Assembly: GCA_046594635.1 (NCBI GenBank)
Contig: JBKJRR010000434.1
Coordinates: 1-18,114 of the forward strand
Source: CAISIP01 sp046594635
Lineage (GTDB): Bacteria; Pseudomonadota; Gammaproteobacteria; Burkholderiales; Burkholderiaceae_C
Direction of reading: 5' to 3'
Length of the DNA: 18,114 bases
Part shown: in pieces, positions 13,862 to 18,114 of the stretch
Layout of the letters: every line of letters starts with the position of its first letter
How positions within the stretch are numbered: the first letter of the stretch is position 1
Notes under the pieces: model-generated
Told to the model about the DNA's origin: nothing
Databases searched by the model: none
What the model saw: the letters and a program-made list of their open reading frames with translations, nothing else
Translations under genes and position numbers: made by a program

Positions 13862-15124
13862 ATGCAACGCAGAACCCTCGTCACCCTGGCTACGCTGGCA
13901 CTTGGCGCCGCCATGGCCAGCTCGTCCCTCGCGCAGCAAAGCAGCTTGCGGGTCTTTTCCGGCGGCCAGAATCAGCGCCCCGACCTGATGCGCAAATTGT
14001 TCGATGAGTACCAGAAGGCACACCCCAACGTCAAGATCGACATCGAGACCGGTGGCGCCACGTCGGAATTGCAGCGCCAATATCTGAGCACGGTGCTCAA
14101 CGCCAAGGACTCGGCGATCGACATCTACCTGATCGATATCGTCAACCCCGCGCAGTACATGGGCGCGGGCTGGCTTGAACCGCTGGATGCCTACGTTGGC
14201 GGGCCCGCGGTGATGAAGCAGTACCTGCCGGTCTATGCGCAATCCAACGTGGTCAATGGCAAGGTCGCAGCGATGCCCGGTTTCGCCGACGCGATGTTCA
14301 TGTATTACCGCAAAGACCTGCTCGACAAGTACGGCATCAAGGAACCCAAGACCTGGGACGAACTGGCCGCTGCGTCGAAGAAGATCCAGGACGGCGAGAA
14401 GAACCCCAACCTGCAGGGACTGAGCATTCAGGGCGCACCGATCGAAGGCGCAGTTTGCACCTTCCTGCTGCCCTACTGGAGCATGGGCAAGGCATTCAAC
14501 GACGCCAACGGCAAGATGACCCTGGACAAGGACGCAGCGACCAAGGGCATGGACATGTGGCTGAGGCTGGTCGACCAGGGCGTGATCAAGAAAAACGTCG
14601 CAGAAGTCAAGACGCCGGACACCGTCAATGAGTTCAAGGCCGGGCAGGTTGCATTCGCGATCAACTGGGGCTTCGCATGGGACCGTTTCAAGGACGATGC
14701 CGACAGCCAGGTCAAAGGCAAGGTCGGTGTGATGCCACTGCCGGCGGTCGCCGGCGGCAAGAGTGCCACCTGCGTCGGCGGCTGGCAATGGGCCGTCAGT
14801 GCGTTCAGCAAGAACAAGGCCGAAGCGGCCAGGCTGGTGCAGTTCATGGCGTCGCCGGCCTCGTCGAAAATGCTCGCCACCGAGGGCTCGCTGCTGCCCA
14901 CCATCCAGAGCGTCTATACCGACGCCGACGTGGTCAAGGCCGTACCCTGGTTCAAGGATGCCGCCGCCGTGGTCGTGGCAGGACAGGCACGTCCGATGAG
15001 CGCGCGTTACGGTGAAGTCAGCGACACGATCCGTACCACCACCAGCGCCATCCTGGCACGCACCAAGTCGTCGGCGGAAGGTGTCGCCGATATCGAAGGG
15101 CGTTTGAACCGCGTCATGCGCTGA
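13862..15124 (+). CDS. CUT1 sugar ABC transporter substrate-binding protein
   Basis: A 420-aa periplasmic binding protein of the family-1 extracellular solute-binding type (MalE/UgpB-like). A signal peptide MQRRTLVTLATLALGAAMAS is followed by a cleavage site after SSLA (residue 24). The mature part shows LRVFSGGQNQRPDLMRKLFD, IDIYLIDIVNPAQYMGAGWL, MYYRKDLLDKYG and FAINWGFAWDRF, the usual landmarks of sugar-binding members. The ATG at 13862 is chosen because GGAG precedes it and it starts the signal peptide; an earlier in-frame ATG at 13787 would put 25 hydrophilic residues in front. It is followed by an intercistronic hairpin before the permease genes. Ligand unknown; the operon suggests a pentose or deoxy-hexose. 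Confidence 0.9.
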   Translation: MQRRTLVTLATLALGAAMASSSLAQQSSLRVFSGGQNQRPDLMRKLFDEYQKAHPNVKIDIETGGATSELQRQYLSTVLNAKDSAIDIYLIDIVNPAQYMGAGWLEPLDAYVGGPAVMKQYLPVYAQSNVVNGKVAAMPGFADAMFMYYRKDLLDKYGIKEPKTWDELAAASKKIQDGEKNPNLQGLSIQGAPIEGAVCTFLLPYWSMGKAFNDANGKMTLDKDAATKGMDMWLRLVDQGVIKKNVAEVKTPDTVNEFKAGQVAFAINWGFAWDRFKDDADSQVKGKVGVMPLPAVAGGKSATCVGGWQWAVSAFSKNKAEAARLVQFMASPASSKMLATEGSLLPTIQSVYTDADVVKAVPWFKDAAAVVVAGQARPMSARYGEVSDTIRTTTSAILARTKSSAEGVADIEGRLNRVMR

Positions 15125-15141
15125 CATAGCTGATCTGCCAA

Positions 15142-15168
15142 GGTGCTGGCGGCCACGCTGCCAGCACC
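15142..15168. other. Intercistronic hairpin between ABC binding-protein and permease genes
   Basis: GGTGCTGGC, a 9-nt loop, then GCCAGCACC form a perfect 9-bp GC-rich stem beginning 18 nt after the binding-protein stop. No T-run follows, so it is not a standard terminator. In many ABC operons a hairpin here protects the binding-protein message and lowers permease expression. It covers the first possible permease start codon (GTG at 15143). Confidence 0.65.
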
Positions 15169-16087
15169 ATTGGCGCAACCCAAGCCTTTAAATCCTGTGT
15201 TATCCCGCCTACGCGACCCGTCCGAAAAGACCCTGGCCTTGCTGTTGCTGGCGCCGGCCGCCTTGCTCATCGCCCTGGTTGTCGTCTATCCGATCGGCAA
15301 GTTGATCTACAACAGCTTCTTCGACTTGCGCTTGTCGGGAGGCGCTGACGCTTTCCGGTTTGTGGGTTTGCAGAACTACCAGGAGGTGCTGCGCGACAAG
15401 GACTTCTGGAACGCGGCCTGGAATACCGTTCTGATCACGCTGATCACAGTGCCGGGGGCGCTCGTGGTAGGCATGGCTCTGGCACTGCTGGCCAACCTGC
15501 CATTCAAGCGCAAATGGCCGGTGCGACTGGCCTTGTTGCTGCCGTGGGCACTGCCACTGAGTTTCGCCGGACTGATCTTTGCGTGGTTCTTCCACACCGA
15601 GTATGGATTCGTCAACGACGTGGTGCGCCGGCTTGGCCTGAACACTGAACCGACGATGTGGCTGCTGCGACCGAACTGGGCGTTCACTGCGATCTGTTTG
15701 ACCATCATCTGGAAAACCTCGTCATTCATGGCGCTGATCCTGCTTGCCGGGCTGCAGATGATTCCGCGCTCGCTGTACGAGGCTGCCGAAGTGGATGGCG
15801 CCAGTCGCTGGCAGCAGTTCTGGGAAATCACCATTCCCATGTTGATGCCCAGCATCATCGTGGCGCTGGTGTTTCGCACCATCACTGCGCTGCAGACCTT
15901 CGACATACCCTACACGATGACAAAAGGTGGCCCTGGCAACGCGACGGAAACGCTGGCCATGCTGATCCACAAGACCACGATCGAGTACCTCGATGTCGGT
16001 TATGGCTCCACCCTGGCGGTATTCATGTTCCTGCTGTCCATGGTGGTGACGTCGTTTTACCTGCGCAGAATCGGAAAATCCGCATGA
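15143..16087 (+). CDS. CUT1 sugar ABC transporter permease, first subunit (MalF/UgpA-like)
   Basis: A permease of up to 314 aa with about six membrane helices and the conserved cytoplasmic EAA loop EAAEVDGASRWQQFWEITIP (about residues 213-232) that docks on the ATPase. The region LLLAPAALLIALVVVYPIGKLIYNSF is the typical first helix of MalF/UgpA-type subunits. The start is uncertain: GTG at 15143 lies inside a hairpin and adds 18 residues of proline/alanine-rich sequence; GTG at 15197 would give a more typical N-terminus (LSRLRDPSEK), giving 296 aa. A TTG at 15170 is a third option. None has a good ribosome site. It overlaps the next permease gene by 4 nt (ATGA). Confidence 0.88.
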   Translation: MLAATLPAPLAQPKPLNPVLSRLRDPSEKTLALLLLAPAALLIALVVVYPIGKLIYNSFFDLRLSGGADAFRFVGLQNYQEVLRDKDFWNAAWNTVLITLITVPGALVVGMALALLANLPFKRKWPVRLALLLPWALPLSFAGLIFAWFFHTEYGFVNDVVRRLGLNTEPTMWLLRPNWAFTAICLTIIWKTSSFMALILLAGLQMIPRSLYEAAEVDGASRWQQFWEITIPMLMPSIIVALVFRTITALQTFDIPYTMTKGGPGNATETLAMLIHKTTIEYLDVGYGSTLAVFMFLLSMVVTSFYLRRIGKSA

Positions 16088-16914
16088 ACTTTGTGTGGTC
16101 AGGCCGTCAGTTGCGCTTTGTTGCCGCGGCCGCAGTCGTTATCAACGGTTTCTTTCCGGCCCTCTGGATCTTGCTGACATCGCTCAAGACGGAGATCGAG
16201 CTGGTACAAAAGCCGATCACCTACTGGCCGCATGACCTGACACTGCGCAACTACGTGCAGGCGTTCAGCGACCAGCCCCTGTTGCGCTATCTGGGCAATA
16301 GCCTGACGGTCGCGTTGGCGGCAACCGTCGCCTCGCTGCTGGTCTCGGCCATGGCCGCATATGCCATCGCACGACTGAACCTGCGCCATCGGCAACTGAT
16401 CCTGACCGCCATCGTCGCATCGAGCATGTTCCCGCTGGTGACGCTGTTGGTGCCGATATTCGAGACCATGCGTGCACTGAACCTGCTCAATACCTACAGT
16501 GCCCTGGTCATTCCCTATGTGGTGCTGAACCTGCCGGTGTGTACGTTGGTGCTGGTGGGCTTTTTCCAGAGCATTCCCAAGGATCTCGAAAATGCGGCCA
16601 TGATCGATGGATGCACACGGCTGGGTGCCTTGTGGCGTGTTGTGATTCCCCTGGCCGCGCCAGGTGTGTTCACGGCCGGCATCCTTGCCTTCGTCAATGC
16701 GTGGGACGAATTCCTGCTCGCCCTGTCACTCAATTCCAGCGCCAGCATGCGCACGTTGCCGGTCGGAATCACGCTTTATCAGGGCGAATTCACATTTCCT
16801 TGGCCCATTATTTCAGCGGCGCTCATCGTCGCGATCGTTCCGATCGCGGTTCTGATTGCACTGTTCCAGGAACGCGTTGTGAGCGGATTGACCCAGGGCG
16901 GCATCAAAGGTTGA
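16084..16914 (+). CDS. CUT1 sugar ABC transporter permease, second subunit (MalG/UgpE-like)
   Basis: The 276-aa inner-membrane protein has about six helices, an N-terminal segment FFPALWILLTSLKTEIEL typical of MalG-type subunits, and the EAA-loop form ENAAMIDGCTRLGALWRVVIPLAAPG (about residues 176-201). It forms the translocation pore with the preceding permease. Its ATG overlaps the preceding stop (ATGA), so translation is coupled. Its last residues (FQERVVSGLTQGGIKG) are the usual ending of this subunit group. The dehydrogenase gene begins 13 nt later. Confidence 0.92.
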   Translation: MNFVWSGRQLRFVAAAAVVINGFFPALWILLTSLKTEIELVQKPITYWPHDLTLRNYVQAFSDQPLLRYLGNSLTVALAATVASLLVSAMAAYAIARLNLRHRQLILTAIVASSMFPLVTLLVPIFETMRALNLLNTYSALVIPYVVLNLPVCTLVLVGFFQSIPKDLENAAMIDGCTRLGALWRVVIPLAAPGVFTAGILAFVNAWDEFLLALSLNSSASMRTLPVGITLYQGEFTFPWPIISAALIVAIVPIAVLIALFQERVVSGLTQGGIKG

Positions 16915-16926
16915 CGGGGCAAGGCA

Positions 16927-18042
16927 ATGGCACAACAGATCCGTTACGGCATCATCGGCTGCGGCAGCATGGGCCGCGAACACATCGAAAACATCAAGAT
17001 GATCGGCGGTTGCGTCGTCACGGCGATTGCCGACGACCATGCAGCCAGTCGCGATGCCGCACAAGCCTTGCTGCCGACGCCGGCGCAACTGTTTGACAAC
17101 CACCACGACCTGCTCGCCGCCAACATCTGCGACGCCCTGGTGATTGCCACACCCAACCACACCCACCACGCGATATTGATGGACGCATTGGCCGGCGACG
17201 CCCATATCCTGATCGAAAAGCCGCTTTGCACCCGCGTCGAGGACTGCCTGGCACTGGTGGAGCGCGCCAAGGGGCGCAGCGCCATGGTCTGGGTGGCGCA
17301 TGAGTACCGTTACATGCCGCCTGTGGCCGAGATGATCCGCATGACCCATGGCGGCGCCGTCGGAACGGTGCATCAGGTTGCGATCCGCGAACACCGCGAG
17401 CCGTTCTATCCCAAGGTTGGCGACTGGAACCGTTTCAATGCAAATACCGGCGGCACCCTGGTCGAGAAATGCTGCCACTATTTCAATCTGATGGACCTGA
17501 TCCTGAAGGAGCCGCCAGTGGCCGTGTTCGCGTCCGGTGCGCAACGTGTCAACCATCTGGACGAGTCGTATGGCGGTCAGACGCCGGACATTCTGGACAG
17601 TGCCTACGCCATCGTTGAATATGCCAGCGGCGCGCGCGCCATGCTTGACCTGTGCATGTTCGCCGAAAACTCGGTGGACAACGAACACATCACCGTAGTG
17701 GGTGACGAAGGCAAGATCGAGTCACTGCTGCCGTCCATGACCTTGCGTTATGGACGGCGCGACGACTGGGGAAAACGCGAAGTCTGGGGTCAGACTGCGA
17801 GCAGCGGCAAGGGTGTGTCGGTAAGGCGCATCTGGGACACCGGCATCAAGTACATGGGCAACCACTTCGGCGCCTCCTATGTCGAGCACGTGAAATTCGC
17901 CGAGGCCGTGCGCCAGGGACTCGCGCCGGACATATCGCTCTCGGAAGGCCTGCGTGCCGTCGCCACCGGATTGGCCGCACACCGCAGCATCGCCGAAGGG
18001 CGCGTGGTGGCAATGTCGGAAATCCTGCCAGCCGGCTGGTAG
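16927..18042 (+). CDS. Gfo/Idh/MocA-family NAD(P)-dependent oxidoreductase, probable sugar dehydrogenase
   Basis: A 371-aa protein with an N-terminal Rossmann domain (YGIIGCGSMGREH, residues 7-19), the family EKP motif (LIEKPLCT near residue 100), and a C-terminal alpha/beta domain with HEYRYMPP, GGTLVEKCCHYFNLMD (where the family usually carries the catalytic residues before the substrate pocket) and a beta-sheet region with VVGDEGKIES. Such enzymes oxidise sugars, inositols or amino-sugars. Its place between the ABC importer and the next gene suggests it oxidises the imported sugar to a lactone that supplies the dehydratase. AAGG lies just before the ATG at 16927. Substrate and cofactor preference are not resolved from sequence. 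Confidence 0.88.
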   Translation: MAQQIRYGIIGCGSMGREHIENIKMIGGCVVTAIADDHAASRDAAQALLPTPAQLFDNHHDLLAANICDALVIATPNHTHHAILMDALAGDAHILIEKPLCTRVEDCLALVERAKGRSAMVWVAHEYRYMPPVAEMIRMTHGGAVGTVHQVAIREHREPFYPKVGDWNRFNANTGGTLVEKCCHYFNLMDLILKEPPVAVFASGAQRVNHLDESYGGQTPDILDSAYAIVEYASGARAMLDLCMFAENSVDNEHITVVGDEGKIESLLPSMTLRYGRRDDWGKREVWGQTASSGKGVSVRRIWDTGIKYMGNHFGASYVEHVKFAEAVRQGLAPDISLSEGLRAVATGLAAHRSIAEGRVVAMSEILPAGW

Positions 18043-18089
18043 GCGGGCAGCCGCCCCGTCAAGCCTCCCCATCAACGGATGCATCTGTC

Positions 18090-18114
18090 ATGAGTTACAC
18101 CCCCTATCCCAGCC
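18090..18114 (+). CDS. Start of the next operon gene, cut by window edge
   Basis: An ATG at 18090 opens a frame reading MSYTPYPS to the end of the window, 47 nt after the dehydrogenase stop and on the same strand. The opening resembles that of short-chain dehydrogenases (a YPSL run before the Rossmann strand), but eight residues are far too few for a call. An ATG at 18079 leads to a stop after four codons. Confidence 0.4.

Noticed and set aside
18028..18055. CCAGCCGGCTGG palindrome and a nearby GGCGG/CCGCC stem at the end of the dehydrogenase gene, considered as a terminator.
   Set aside because: The first is within the coding end, the second is a 5-bp stem without T-run, and the operon appears to continue.
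1..18114. CRISPR arrays, tRNA or rRNA genes, riboswitches and insertion-sequence ends.
   Set aside because: No regularly spaced repeats, cloverleaf-like segments, transposase genes or terminal repeats were seen on reading both strands.

Overview
The window is GC-rich and densely coded. It carries a Bug-family tripartite-tricarboxylate-type receptor and two operons for unusual carbon or sulfur sources. Together these suggest a betaproteobacterium of the order Burkholderiales (Comamonadaceae- or Alcaligenaceae-like). That placement is inferred from gene content, not measured. I see no rRNA, tRNA, CRISPR array or intact insertion sequence.

Layout. (1) 1-1070, minus strand: a nitronate monooxygenase cut by the window edge, and upstream of it an exported DUF2059 protein. 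(2) 1224-2460, plus: an ABC ATPase and a CDP-alcohol phosphatidyltransferase matching the E. coli ynjD/ynjF pair, but without the ynjB and ynjC partners. (3) 2497-6917: a GntR/HutC-type regulator diverging from a four-gene operon. The operon encodes a small SAF subunit, a large UxaA-like subunit, a D-2-hydroxyacid dehydrogenase and an Ldh_2-family dehydrogenase. This set matches the known sulfolactate system: SuyAB sulfo-lyase plus SlcC and ComC, which together racemise sulfolactate through sulfopyruvate. The 12-bp perfect inverted repeat between regulator and operon overlaps the -35 elements of both divergent promoters. (4) 6918-7951: an accessory gap with a possible small membrane protein and an ORF6N-domain gene interrupted by one in-frame TAA. 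(5) 7952-18114: a LacI-family (GntR/IdnR-like) regulator diverging from a long operon. The operon encodes an IlvD/Edd sugar-acid dehydratase, an HpcH/HpaI aldolase, a Bug receptor, a complete CUT1-type sugar ABC transporter and a Gfo/Idh/MocA dehydrogenase, and continues into a gene cut at the right edge. A 14-bp perfect palindrome lies between regulator and dehydratase.

How the genes work together. In the third region both sulfolactate enantiomers could be funnelled to (R)-sulfolactate and split to pyruvate and sulfite. No transporter or sulfite-handling gene is visible there. The fifth region reads as a non-phosphorylating sugar pathway: ABC uptake, oxidation by the Gfo/Idh enzyme, dehydration of the aldonate, and aldol cleavage of the 2-keto-3-deoxy acid to pyruvate and an aldehyde. 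The Bug protein may bring in the free acid. The actual sugar cannot be read from the sequence.

No wholly unknown system is evident. The points most worth a second look are the shared operator and nearly leaderless regulator of the sulfolactate cluster, the ORF6N gene with a perfect hairpin and a nonsense codon, the hairpin between the ABC binding-protein and permease genes, and the unassigned sugar pathway with two uptake types.
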